Shown: positions 1 to 7,249 of the stretch, piece after piece
How positions within the stretch are numbered: position 1 is the first letter of the stretch
How the letters are laid out: every line of letters begins with the position of its first letter
NCBI GenBank assembly: GCA_945952425.1
Contig: CAMFIX010000017.1
Coordinates: forward strand, 1-16,741
Source: an uncultured Pseudorhodobacter sp.
Lineage (GTDB): Bacteria; Pseudomonadota; Alphaproteobacteria; Rhodobacterales; Rhodobacteraceae
Length of the DNA: 16,741 bases
Direction of reading: 5' to 3'
The notes under the pieces: generated by a model
Database searches by the model: none
The model's input: only the letters and a program-made list of their open reading frames with translations
Told to the model about the DNA's origin: nothing
Program-made: the position numbers and the translations under genes

Positions 1-367
1 CCACCAGGTATTCCAGGTCGTAGAGCGTGCCGCCGCCCGCCTTGAAACGCTTCAGCAAAACCTGCCCCGCAGGCTGGCCCTTGAAGGCATGGCCGAACAT
101 GATGTGACGGTGAACCAGGGGCGTCCCGTCCTCGGGCAGCTCCTTCAGCCCGAAGATGATCGCGTCCTTCGGCGCCTCGGGCCACAGGTTCTCGCCCACA
201 ATCTCGCAGCCCGCCGCGGCATAGCCTTCGATCGGAATGGCCCGCACCGAAGACCGCTCGACCGAGACCCGGACCCCCGCCTTGACAAGCGCCGCCGCGC
301 CCTCCGGCGTCAGCCCCACCCGCTCTTCATGCGGCCGCTGCTCGGCCCGGACCCAAAGATGCACCAT
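1..367 (-). CDS. lys1: Saccharopine dehydrogenase (NAD+, L-lysine-forming), N-terminal part, cut by window edge
   Basis: The reading frame starts at ATG 367 and runs off the left edge after about 122 residues, so the C-terminal two thirds are missing. An AGGAG Shine-Dalgarno sequence lies 7 bases upstream and fixes the start. The visible part is the alanine-dehydrogenase/PNT-like N-terminal domain. It closely resembles yeast Lys1: an LWVRAE...ERVGLTPEGAAAL opening, then IIFGLKELPEDGTPL and HRHIMFGHAFKGQ, then GGGTLYDLEYL near the cut. The family interconverts saccharopine with lysine plus 2-oxoglutarate (EC 1.5.1.7) in the cytoplasm. In bacteria without the aminoadipate pathway it more probably serves lysine breakdown or an unassigned amino-acid reaction. 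A saccharopine-dehydrogenase-like partner might lie further left; this cannot be seen. Confidence 0.85.
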   Translation of the reverse strand, partial: MVHLWVRAEQRPHEERVGLTPEGAAALVKAGVRVSVERSSVRAIPIEGYAAAGCEIVGENLWPEAPKDAIIFGLKELPEDGTPLVHRHIMFGHAFKGQPAGQVLLKRFKAGGGTLYDLEYLV

Positions 368-470
368 CTCGACACTCCTGTTTGCGCCCGGGTATCAGAA
401 ACCGCGCCGCAACTCCAACCCGCTTTGCGTCCTCCCCCGCCGCAAAACGCCGCCCCCCTGCTTTCATACT

Positions 471-519
471 TGCCCAAATATCTCTCGGGGAGGTCTGGAG
501 GGGCAGACGGCCCCTCCAG
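471..519. repeat. Intergenic hairpin element, possible dispersed repeat
   Basis: The 190-base gap between the divergent lys1 and ATPase genes contains CAAATATCTC followed by a perfect 10-bp stem, CTGGAGGGGC (495-504) and GCCCCTCCAG (510-519), around a 5-base loop. There is no T tract on either side. An AAATAT motif followed by a GC-rich hairpin is, from memory, common between genes in Rhodobacteraceae genomes, so this may be one copy of a dispersed element. No second copy is present in this window, and that identification is inference. Confidence 0.45.
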
Positions 520-557
520 CGCTTGCCCCCGGCGCGGCCTCGACCCATGATGCGCCC

Positions 558-1322
558 ATGACCCGCCGCCCGCACCGCACCCAGCTGCCCGCGCCCTTCC
601 TGCAGCGCATCGCCCGGCGCGACCTGCCCGGTTCCGACTATCCGTTCGACCTGCCCTGGCTGCAGGACGCCGATTTCGAGCTGACCTTCGACAGGCCCGT
701 CACCATCCTGGTGGGCGAGAACGGCAGCGGCAAATCCACCCTGATCGAGGCCCTGGCCGCGCTGGCGGGCTATGACGAGGCCGGGGGCGGCAAGGGCTAC
801 CGCGCCGTCGACCATTCCGGCGCCCGCGACACCTCTGGCGCTGCCCTCGCCGATGCCCTGCGCGCCGCCTGGCTGCCCAAGGTCACCAAGGGCTGGTTCT
901 TCCGCGCCGAGACCTTCTTTTCCGTCGCCCGCTATCTCGACAGCGTCGGCTCCCCCAGTGCCGATTTCCTCTCCCACAGCCACGGCGAGGGCTTCACCCG
1001 TTTCTTCGCCGAGCGTCTCTCCGACCAGGGCATCTATTTCCTGGACGAGCCCGAAAGCGCCCTCTCGCCGCGCCGCCAGCTCGACCTTTTGCGCCTGCTG
1101 GCCGAGATCCAGACCCAGGCCCGCGCCCAGGTCATCATGGCGACCCATTCGCCGCTTCTGATGGCCGTCCCCGGCGCCCGGCTGCTGGAGATCACGCATC
1201 GCGGCATCGTGCCGACCGATCTGCGCCAGACGCGGCACTTCCGGCTTTACCGCGACTTCACCGCCGACCCCCAGGGCTTCATCGCCGAGGCGCTGGCCGA
1301 GCCCGACGACGGCGCGCCCTGA
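558..1322 (+). CDS. AAA/ABC-type ATPase (COG3910-like)
   Basis: This 254-residue cytoplasmic protein is a stand-alone ATP-binding-cassette-like ATPase. Walker A is GENGSGKS at about residues 54-61, Walker B is IYFLDEPESAL at about 159-169, and a switch histidine follows in ATHSP. The LDEPE...SPRRQ and ATHSP signatures are typical of the predicted-ATPase family COG3910 (AAA_21/AAA_23, related to SbcC/RecF-type ATPases). Its substrate is not known, and no nuclease or toxin partner is adjacent, so I do not assign it to a defence system. The start at 558 is the first ATG that leaves an intact ATPase domain. No convincing Shine-Dalgarno sequence precedes it, so leaderless or weak initiation is possible. 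It converges on ade across a hairpin. Confidence 0.85.
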   Translation: MTRRPHRTQLPAPFLQRIARRDLPGSDYPFDLPWLQDADFELTFDRPVTILVGENGSGKSTLIEALAALAGYDEAGGGKGYRAVDHSGARDTSGAALADALRAAWLPKVTKGWFFRAETFFSVARYLDSVGSPSADFLSHSHGEGFTRFFAERLSDQGIYFLDEPESALSPRRQLDLLRLLAEIQTQARAQVIMATHSPLLMAVPGARLLEITHRGIVPTDLRQTRHFRLYRDFTADPQGFIAEALAEPDDGAP

Positions 1323-1330
1323 CGCCCGTC

Positions 1331-1364
1331 GCCGAAGAAAAATTTTCGCCGAAAATTTTTCGGC
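1331..1364. terminator. Convergent AT-rich hairpin, probable bidirectional terminator
   Basis: A perfect 11-bp inverted repeat, GAAAAATTTTC (1337-1347) and GAAAATTTTTC (1351-1361), has a 3-base GCC loop. It is extended by GCC/GGC outside a 3-base bulge. It lies 8 bases after the ATPase stop and 8 bases before the ade stop, where a shared terminator is expected. The A/T-rich stem in otherwise GC-rich DNA is striking. There is no separate U tract, so efficiency as an intrinsic terminator is uncertain. Confidence 0.6.
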
Positions 1365-1372
1365 CCCCGCGG

Positions 1373-3082
1373 TCAGGGCATCACTTCGAACCTGTCTACA
1401 TCGACCATCCCGTGATCGGTGATCTTCAGATGCGGGATGACCGGCAGGCACAGGAAGGCCAGCTGCAGGAAGGGTTCCTCCAGCACCACGCCCAGGGACT
1501 TCGCTGCCGCGCGCAGGGCCACCAGGCGTTCGCGGACGACCTCGAACGGCTCCAGGCTCATCAGCCCCGCGACCGGCAAGGCCAGTTCGGCCAGCACCCG
1601 CCCGCCCTCCACCACGACGAAGCCGCCTTCGATCTGCCCCAGCCGGTTGCAGGCCAGCGCCATATCGCCCGCATCCACCCCCACCACCGCGATATTGTGG
1701 TGGTCGTGGCAGACCGTCGAGGCAATCGCGCCCTTCTGCAGTCCGAAGCCCTTGACGAAGCCGGTGGCGAGGTTGCCGTTCTTGCCGTGCCGCTCCAGCA
1801 CGCCGATCTTCACCAGATCGCGCGCGAGGTCGGGGCGCTTGTCGCCATCGACCGGGGCGATGTCGAAACTCAGATGTTCGGTGATGATCTTGCCGGGGAT
1901 GACGCCGATGACCGGCGTTTCGGCCCGGTTGCCGCCGGTGCGGAAATCGGCGGCGCCGACCTGGCGCGCCCTGACCGAATGCCGCGCCACCGGAGCGACC
2001 GGGGCCCGCGCCGCAAAAGCCTCCGCGCCGACCACCACGCCCCCCGCGATCACCGCCTGCACGTCGCAGGCCTCCAGCGACCCCAGCACCGCGATATCCG
2101 CCCGCCGCCCCGGCGCGATCAGCCCGCGGTCCTTCAAGCCGAAAGCCTCGGCCGCGGAAAGGCTGGCCGCGCGATAGGCCGCCAGCACCGGGGCGCCCAG
2201 GGCAATCGCCGTGCGGATGATCCAGTCCAGGTGGCCATGCTCGCCGATGTCCAAGGGATTGCGGTCATCGGTGCAGAAACACAGGTAAGGCGCGTGGCGT
2301 TCGGTCAAAAGGCCCACCAGCGCGCGCAGATCCTTGCTCACCGAGCCCTCGCGGATCAGCACCCGCATCCCCTTGCGCAGCTTCTCCAGCCCCTCGTCAT
2401 AGCCCGTCGCCTCGTGCTCGGTCCGGATACCGGCCGAGAGATAGCCGTTCAGGTCATTGCCCCGCAGCAAGGGCGCATGGCCGTCGATATGGGCGCCGGA
2501 CCACAGGGAAAGCTTCTCCAGACAGCCGGGGTCGCGCATCAGGACGCCGGGATAGTTCATGAACTCCGCCAGGCCGATCCCCCGGGGGTGGTCCTTGAAG
2601 GGCGCGAGGTCGGCGGCCCCCAGCACCGCCCCCGTCGTCTCCATATGGGTCGAGGGCACGCAGGAGCTGACCTGCACCCGCAGGTCCATCAACAGGTGCT
2701 CGGCGCAGTCGAAGAAATACTGCAAGCCCACCGCCCCGCAGACATTGGCGATCTCATGCGGGTCGCAGATCGCGGTCGTCACGCCATGGGGCGTCACGCA
2801 GCGGTCGAATTCGTGCGGGGTGACGAGGCTGCTTTCGATATGCAGATGGGTGTCGATGAAGCCCGGCACCAGGATGCGGCCCGTCACGTCGATCTCGCGC
2901 GTGCCGCGGTACGTCCCGAACACCCCCACCACCGCATCGCCGCAGATTGCCACATCGCTGTCCACCAGCTCTCCGCTAACCAGGTCGAAGACGCGGCCGC
3001 CCTTCAGCACCAGGTCGGCGGGCACTTCCCCCCGGCCTTGGGCGATGCGGGCGGCGAGCGGGGCTTTGAGGCGCAGGTCCAT
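1373..3082 (-). CDS. ade: Adenine deaminase
   Basis: This 569-residue protein hydrolyses adenine to hypoxanthine and ammonia (EC 3.5.4.2) for purine salvage; the E. coli enzyme is about 588 residues. It is an amidohydrolase. The N-terminal beta-domain (residues 20-72) leads into PGFIDTHLHIESS with the metal-binding HxH at 79-81. CDPHEIANV, GLAEFMNYPGV, HIDGHAP and FCTDDRNP follow, and the C-terminal domain carries the VCHDHHN motif typical of Ade. AAGGAG lies 7 bases before ATG 3082. The in-frame ATG at 3088 overlaps the spacer and is too close to that site, so 3082 is preferred. It is divergent from the DMT transporter, which could in principle move a purine or a product, though nothing in the sequence shows this. 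Confidence 0.95.
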   Translation of the reverse strand: MDLRLKAPLAARIAQGRGEVPADLVLKGGRVFDLVSGELVDSDVAICGDAVVGVFGTYRGTREIDVTGRILVPGFIDTHLHIESSLVTPHEFDRCVTPHGVTTAICDPHEIANVCGAVGLQYFFDCAEHLLMDLRVQVSSCVPSTHMETTGAVLGAADLAPFKDHPRGIGLAEFMNYPGVLMRDPGCLEKLSLWSGAHIDGHAPLLRGNDLNGYLSAGIRTEHEATGYDEGLEKLRKGMRVLIREGSVSKDLRALVGLLTERHAPYLCFCTDDRNPLDIGEHGHLDWIIRTAIALGAPVLAAYRAASLSAAEAFGLKDRGLIAPGRRADIAVLGSLEACDVQAVIAGGVVVGAEAFAARAPVAPVARHSVRARQVGAADFRTGGNRAETPVIGVIPGKIITEHLSFDIAPVDGDKRPDLARDLVKIGVLERHGKNGNLATGFVKGFGLQKGAIASTVCHDHHNIAVVGVDAGDMALACNRLGQIEGGFVVVEGGRVLAELALPVAGLMSLEPFEVVRERLVALRAAAKSLGVVLEEPFLQLAFLCLPVIPHLKITDHGMVDVDRFEVMP

Positions 3083-3187
3083 GGGCATTCTCCTTTCGGC
3101 CAGTGAACCGCCAAACGCCCGGCGCGTCCAGCCATTCGGCGGCAGTTCCGCCTTGCACCCGCCCGCCCGGCCTGCGAACCTCGCCCC

Positions 3188-4129
3188 ATGCCAAGCCCCA
3201 TCGACCCCCCGCCGTTTTCCCAACCCCTGCGCGGCATCCTGTTGAAACTGGCCTCGGTGCTGGTCTTCATCGTCATGTCCTCGCTGATCAAGGAGACGTC
3301 GGCCCATGTGCCCGCGGGCGAGGCGGTGTTCTTCCGGTCGTTCTTCGCCATCCCGGTGATCTTCGTCTGGCTGGCGCTGCAGGGGCAGGTGGCGGGGGCG
3401 GTGCGGACGGTCAACGTGCCCGGCCATTTCTTCCGCGGCTTCATGGGCACCTGCGCCATGGGCATGGGCTTCGCCGCCCTGGCCTATCTGCCGCTGCCCG
3501 AGGTCACGGCCATCGGCTATGCCTCGCCCTTGCTGGTCGTCATCCTCGCCGCGATGTTCCTGGGCGAGGATATCAAGCTGTTTCGCATGTCGATGGTGGC
3601 GCTCGGCCTGACCGGCGTGCTGATCGTGCTGGCGCCGCGGTTGACGGTCACCGAGGCCGCGGGCTCGCGCGAGGCTTTCGGAGCCATGGTCGTGCTGCTT
3701 TCGGCCGTCTGCGCGGCCCTGGCGCAGGTCTTCGTGCGCAAGCTGATCCTGACCGAGAAGACCGCGGCCATCGTCTTCTGGTTCTCGACCTCGTCCACGC
3801 TGCTGTCGCTGTTGACCGTGCCCTTCGGCTGGGTCTGGCCCACCCCGTTCGAGGCGACGCTGCTGGTCACCTGCGGGCTTCTGGGCGGCATGGGGCAGAT
3901 CCTGCTGACCTCCTCCTACCGCCATGGCGATGCCTCGCTGATCGCGCCCTTCGACTATGCCTCGATGATCTTCTCGCTGGGAATCGGCTGGTTCTTCTTT
4001 GGCGAGGTGCCGACGCTGACCATGCTGGCCGGCGCCGCCCTGGTCATGCTGGCGGGCATCCTGATCATCTGGCGCGAGCGGCAGCTGGGTCTGAAACGCG
4101 AACGCAGCGCCGTCACCCCGCAGGGTTAG
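3188..4129 (+). CDS. EamA/DMT-family inner-membrane transporter
   Basis: This 313-residue polytopic membrane protein has about ten hydrophobic segments arranged as two EamA repeats (roughly residues 14-147 and 160-298). Visible landmarks are the first segment LASVLVFIVMSSLIKE, an FFRSFFAIPVIF segment, PLPEVTAIGYASPLLVVILAA, and the C-terminal repeat PFDYASMIFSLGIGWFFFGEVP. Members export or import small metabolites such as amino acids, nucleosides or organic anions. The substrate cannot be deduced here. It is divergent from ade with 105 bases between them. No strong Shine-Dalgarno sequence precedes ATG 3188, so a slightly different start cannot be excluded. A hairpin begins at the last base of its stop codon. 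Confidence 0.9.
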   Translation: MPSPIDPPPFSQPLRGILLKLASVLVFIVMSSLIKETSAHVPAGEAVFFRSFFAIPVIFVWLALQGQVAGAVRTVNVPGHFFRGFMGTCAMGMGFAALAYLPLPEVTAIGYASPLLVVILAAMFLGEDIKLFRMSMVALGLTGVLIVLAPRLTVTEAAGSREAFGAMVVLLSAVCAALAQVFVRKLILTEKTAAIVFWFSTSSTLLSLLTVPFGWVWPTPFEATLLVTCGLLGGMGQILLTSSYRHGDASLIAPFDYASMIFSLGIGWFFFGEVPTLTMLAGAALVMLAGILIIWRERQLGLKRERSAVTPQG

Positions 4130-4168
4130 GTTGCGTCCTTGGCCCCCAAGGGCTAAAGGACGGCAACC
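4129..4168 (+). other. 17-bp imperfect hairpin between the DMT gene and ettA
   Basis: GGTTGC pairs with GCAACC, GTCCTT with AAGGAC, and GGCCC with GGGCT around a CCAA loop, with two single-base bulges. The structure begins at the last base of the DMT stop codon and ends 18 bases before the ettA ATG, just upstream of its AGGAGAG site. There is no T tract after it, so it is either a weak or Rho-assisted terminator for the transporter gene or a structured leader of the ettA mRNA. Confidence 0.5.
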
Positions 4169-4186
4169 CCTGTTCAGGAGAGAGTC

Positions 4187-5842
4187 ATGGCCGCCTATCA
4201 ATATGTCTATCACATGCAGAACGTGTCCAAGACCTATCCCGGCGGCAAGAAGTGCTTCGAGAACATCAATCTGAACTTCCTGCCGGGGGTGAAGATCGGG
4301 GTGGTCGGCGTGAACGGCTCGGGCAAGTCGACGCTTCTGCGCATCATGGCGGGCACCGATACCGATTTCGCGGGCGAGGCCTGGGCGGCCAAGGGCGCGA
4401 AGGTCGGCTACCTGGCGCAAGAGCCGCAGCTGGACCCGGCGCTGGATGTGCGCGGCAACGTCAAGCTGGGCTGCGCCGAAAAGGTCGCCAAGCTGGACCG
4501 CTATAACGAACTCGCCATGAACTACTCGGACGACACCGCCGAGGAGATGAGCCGCCTGCAGGACGAGATCGACGCCGAAAACCTCTGGGATCTGGACAGC
4601 CAGATCGACGTCGCGATGGAGGCCCTGCGCTGCCCGCCCGACGATGCCGATGTGACCACCCTCTCGGGCGGCGAACGTCGCCGCGTGGCGCTGTGCCAGC
4701 TTCTCTTGGCCGCGCCCGACATGCTGCTTCTGGACGAACCGACCAACCACCTGGACGCCGAATCCATCGCCTGGCTGCAGCAGCACCTGATCGACTACAA
4801 GGGCACGATCCTGGTCGTCACCCACGACCGTTACTTCCTGGACGACATCACCGGCTGGATTCTGGAGCTGGATCGCGGCCGGGGCATCCCCTACGAGGGC
4901 AATTATTCCTCCTGGCTGGAGCAAAAGGCCAAGCGCGCGGCGCAAGAAGCCCGCGAAGACCGCTCCAAGCAAAAGGCGATGGAGAAGGAACTCGAATGGA
5001 TCAGGGCCGGCGCCCGTGCGCGTCAGGCCAAGCAGAAGGCCCGGATCAGCAAGTATAACGAGATGGCGACCCAGACCGTCCGCGAACGCGCCACGACCGC
5101 GCAGATCATCATCCCCAACGGCGAACGCCTGGGCGGCAAGGTGATCGAGGTCGAGGGCCTGAAGAAGCATATGGGCGACAAGCAGCTGATCGAGAACCTG
5201 ACCTTCACGATCCCGCCGGGCGCGATCGTTGGGGTCATCGGTCCGAACGGCGCCGGGAAATCGACGCTTTTCCGCATGATCACGGGGCAGGAAAAGCCCG
5301 ACGAGGGGACGATCACCCTGGGGACGACGGTGCAACTGGCCTATGTCGACCAGTCGCGCGATGCGCTCGACCCGAACAAGACGGTCTGGGAAGAGGTCTC
5401 GGGCGGCGCCGAAGTCATCCACCTGGGCGACTACGACGTGAACAGCCGGGCCTATTGCGGCGCGTTCAACTTCAAGGGCACCGACCAGCAGAAGAAGGTA
5501 GGCTCGCTGTCGGGCGGCGAGCGCAACCGCGTCCACATGGCGAAACTGTTGAAGAGCGGCGGCAACGTCCTGCTGCTCGACGAACCGACCAACGACCTGG
5601 ACGTCGAGACCCTGCAGGCGCTCGAAGCCGCCATCGAAGACTTCGCCGGCTGCGCCATCATCATCAGCCACGACCGCTTCTTCCTGGACCGCCTCTGCAC
5701 GCATATCCTGGCCTTCGAAGGGGATGCCCATGTCGAGTGGTTCGAGGGCAACTTCGAGGCCTATGAGGAAGACAAGGTGCGGCGGTTGGGGCCGGACAGC
5801 ATCGAGCCGACACGGGTGAAGTACAAGAAGTTCACGCGCTAA
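4187..5842 (+). CDS. ettA: Energy-dependent translational throttle protein EttA (ABC-F)
   Basis: This 551-residue protein (E. coli EttA is 555) is a soluble twin-cassette ABC-F factor. EttA binds the ribosomal E site and gates entry into elongation according to the ATP/ADP ratio. The first cassette has Walker A GVNGSGKST at 41-49, an LSGGERRRVAL signature and LLLDEPTNHLD. The linker has the charged helical stretch with RARQAKQKARISKYNEM that contacts P-site tRNA. The second cassette has GPNGAGKST, SLSGGERNRVHMAKLL and LLLDEPTNDLD with a following ISHDRFFLDR. No membrane domain is present. AGGAGAG lies 5 bases upstream of the ATG. The next gene begins 8 bases after the stop, suggesting co-transcription. 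Confidence 0.96.
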   Translation: MAAYQYVYHMQNVSKTYPGGKKCFENINLNFLPGVKIGVVGVNGSGKSTLLRIMAGTDTDFAGEAWAAKGAKVGYLAQEPQLDPALDVRGNVKLGCAEKVAKLDRYNELAMNYSDDTAEEMSRLQDEIDAENLWDLDSQIDVAMEALRCPPDDADVTTLSGGERRRVALCQLLLAAPDMLLLDEPTNHLDAESIAWLQQHLIDYKGTILVVTHDRYFLDDITGWILELDRGRGIPYEGNYSSWLEQKAKRAAQEAREDRSKQKAMEKELEWIRAGARARQAKQKARISKYNEMATQTVRERATTAQIIIPNGERLGGKVIEVEGLKKHMGDKQLIENLTFTIPPGAIVGVIGPNGAGKSTLFRMITGQEKPDEGTITLGTTVQLAYVDQSRDALDPNKTVWEEVSGGAEVIHLGDYDVNSRAYCGAFNFKGTDQQKKVGSLSGGERNRVHMAKLLKSGGNVLLLDEPTNDLDVETLQALEAAIEDFAGCAIIISHDRFFLDRLCTHILAFEGDAHVEWFEGNFEAYEEDKVRRLGPDSIEPTRVKYKKFTR

Positions 5843-5850
5843 GGACAGGC

Positions 5851-5887
5851 ATGGCGGAGCATCGATTTCCCGAAAACGCTCCGCCAT
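5851..5887 (+). promoter_or_regulatory. Hairpin covering the start codon of the gene after ettA
   Basis: ATGGCGGAGC (5851-5860) and GCTCCGCCAT (5878-5887) form a perfect 10-bp stem with a 17-base loop. The left arm begins with the ATG of the downstream 158-aa gene, whose AAGGA site lies immediately before it. Folding would therefore occlude initiation. The hairpin has no T tract after it, so a terminator role for ettA is less likely than modulation of translation or RNA processing. Confidence 0.5.
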
Positions 5888-6327
5888 GGCTCTTCGAGGG
5901 GACCCGTCCGCTGGACCATCCGCGAACGACCATGGCCATCGAGGCGGTGGGCGGGTTTCACGATGCCTGGCTGAGGGTCGAGCGGATCACGGCGACCCGG
6001 CTTCGCCTGAGCCTCCACGACCCCTACTTCCCGAGCGCAGAGGAGTATGGGCTGTTCGGCATAGACGGCGCCGAAATCGTCCTCGCCTTGCAGCCCGGCG
6101 AGCAACCGCCCGACTTTGCCGATGGTTCGGACTTCGAGGTTTATGAGTTGGACCCGGACTTGCGACAGGGCATCCTGCGTCTGACGATCTACGACCCGCG
6201 GACCGGGGACGTCGTCTTCCATGACGGAGGACTGCGCATGATCCCGGCGGAGTCATTCTTCTCCTGGACCTTCCAAGGGGTCCCCCAGGCCTTCGCCCGG
6301 GAACCCCCGCACCCCCTTGAGCGTTGA
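5851..6327 (+). CDS. Hypothetical protein, ettA-linked
   Basis: I do not recognise this 158-residue protein. It has no signal peptide or membrane segment. Alternating hydrophobic/polar stretches (AWLRVERITATRLRLSL, EIVLALQP, GILRLTIYDP) suggest a beta-rich small domain, and the middle is acidic and proline-rich. The start at 5851 follows TAAGGA by 5 bases. An in-frame ATG at 5932 without a Shine-Dalgarno sequence is the alternative, and would remove the region under the hairpin. It begins 8 bases after ettA and is followed 26 bases later by a 27-aa membrane peptide gene before a strong terminator, so the three probably share a transcript. Coding status is supported by spacing, Shine-Dalgarno sequence and composition, not by homology. 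Confidence 0.7.
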   Translation: MAEHRFPENAPPWLFEGTRPLDHPRTTMAIEAVGGFHDAWLRVERITATRLRLSLHDPYFPSAEEYGLFGIDGAEIVLALQPGEQPPDFADGSDFEVYELDPDLRQGILRLTIYDPRTGDVVFHDGGLRMIPAESFFSWTFQGVPQAFAREPPHPLER

Positions 6328-6353
6328 TCCCCCACAACCCCGGAGGATCTCCC

Positions 6354-6437
6354 ATGCTCAAAGGTTTCATCGCCTGGATGCTCGGCGTGCCCTTTATCGT
6401 CGTCGTGGCGCTCTACTTCTTCGGCGCCTTCAACTGA
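6354..6437 (+). CDS. 27-residue single-span membrane peptide
   Basis: A short frame with a textbook Shine-Dalgarno sequence (GGAGG, then 6 bases to the ATG) encodes 27 residues. A positively charged start (MLKG) is followed by one hydrophobic segment, AWMLGVPFIVVVALYFFGAF, long enough to span the inner membrane. The stop is TGA at 6435-6437, and a perfect terminator stem begins 8 bases later. The sequence has no hydrophilic domain, so it is likely a small membrane protein that binds a larger complex or acts in the envelope. Function is unknown. Placement at the end of the ettA transcript may be incidental. Confidence 0.7.
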   Translation: MLKGFIAWMLGVPFIVVVALYFFGAFN

Positions 6438-6445
6438 CGTCAATC

Positions 6446-6480
6446 ACAAAAGCCACGCGGCGGGACCGCGTGGCTTTTGT
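6446..6480. terminator. Strong bidirectional intrinsic terminator
   Basis: A perfect 15-bp stem, ACAAAAGCCACGCGG (6446-6460) and CCGCGTGGCTTTTGT (6466-6480), has a CGGGA loop. The GC core flanked by A-run and T-run makes it work in both directions. It ends the ettA-side transcript on plus and the aldolase/hydrolase operon on minus (stop at 6503). Confidence 0.9.
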
Positions 6481-6502
6481 CTTGGAGCGCTCCAACCGGC
6501 GC

Positions 6503-7249
6503 TCAGCTGGCGTAACTCGCGCCTTCCTCATCCAGCAGCGCCTTGATTTCCGCCAGGTGGAAGTCCGCAAACGCCGGGTAGGCTTCCCATTCGCGGGCGG
6601 TCTTTTCGGCCACTTCGTCGCTCAGCACCCGCAGGGGGCGGCCGGTTTGCAGGGCCTTGATATAGGTCTCGGCGGCGCGTTCGAAATAGGTCAGGCGGTT
6701 GAAGGTCTCGGCCACGGTGCGGCCGATGATGAGGACGCCGTGGTTGCCCATCACCATCGCGATGACCTTGGGATCGGCCAGCATCTGGGCGCAGCGCTTG
6801 CCCTCTTCCTCGAAGGCCATCCCGCCATAGCTGCCATCCACCACATGCCGGCCGAAGAACATCGCGGAGTTCTGGTCGATGGGCGGCAGCACGGAATCGG
6901 CCAGCGAGGCCAGCACCGTCGCATGGATCGAATGCACATGCATCACGCAGCGCGCATGCGGCAAAGCGCGGTGGATCGAGCCGTGGAGGCCCCAGGCCGT
7001 CGGATCGGGCGCATCGGGGCGCTCCATCGTCTTGGGGTCGTTGGCGTCGATCTCGACCAGGGAAGACGCCGTGATCCGCCCGAAATGCCGCCCGTTGGGG
7101 TTGATGAGAAACCGCGTGCCCTCGGGGTTGACCGCCAGCGAGAAGTGGTTCGCCACTGCCTCGTGCAGGTTCAGCTTGACCGTCCAGCGGAAGGCCGCCG
7201 CCATGTCGACCCGCTCGGCCCAGTTGGTGATATTCGCGCGCTGGTTCAT
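6503..7249 (-). CDS. Class II aldolase/adducin N-terminal domain protein
   Basis: This 248-residue cytoplasmic protein of the PF00596 family is built around a metal site: CVMHVHSIHATVLASL supplies the HxH pair and GNHGVLIIG a third histidine. Family members are sugar-phosphate aldolases, decarboxylases or dehydratases. By eye, the position of the catalytic glutamate of fuculose-phosphate aldolase holds a non-glutamate residue (WGLHGSIH), as in the adducin-like branch, so aldol cleavage should not be assumed. The ATG at 7249 overlaps the stop of the upstream hydrolase gene (ATGA) and has GGAGA six bases before it. The longer frame starting at 7270 lacks such a site. Translational coupling implies a shared pathway with the hydrolase. 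Confidence 0.88.
   Translation of the reverse strand: MNQRANITNWAERVDMAAAFRWTVKLNLHEAVANHFSLAVNPEGTRFLINPNGRHFGRITASSLVEIDANDPKTMERPDAPDPTAWGLHGSIHRALPHARCVMHVHSIHATVLASLADSVLPPIDQNSAMFFGRHVVDGSYGGMAFEEEGKRCAQMLADPKVIAMVMGNHGVLIIGRTVAETFNRLTYFERAAETYIKALQTGRPLRVLSDEVAEKTAREWEAYPAFADFHLAEIKALLDEEGASYAS

Noticed and set aside
558..1322. Defence-system reading of the lone AAA ATPase
   Set aside because: OLD, retron or other defence ATPases have a nuclease or effector neighbour; none is here, and the protein is short and of a general family.
3083..3187. Purine riboswitch upstream of adenine deaminase
   Set aside because: The gap is 105 bases with no sign of the conserved aptamer pairing or core sequence.
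3083..5887. A very long minus-strand open frame continuing upstream of ade, antisense to the DMT transporter and ettA
   Set aside because: It is the GC-rich shadow of well-supported plus-strand genes; the translation is low-complexity and rich in arginine, glutamine, aspartate and histidine, and the ade start has its own Shine-Dalgarno site.
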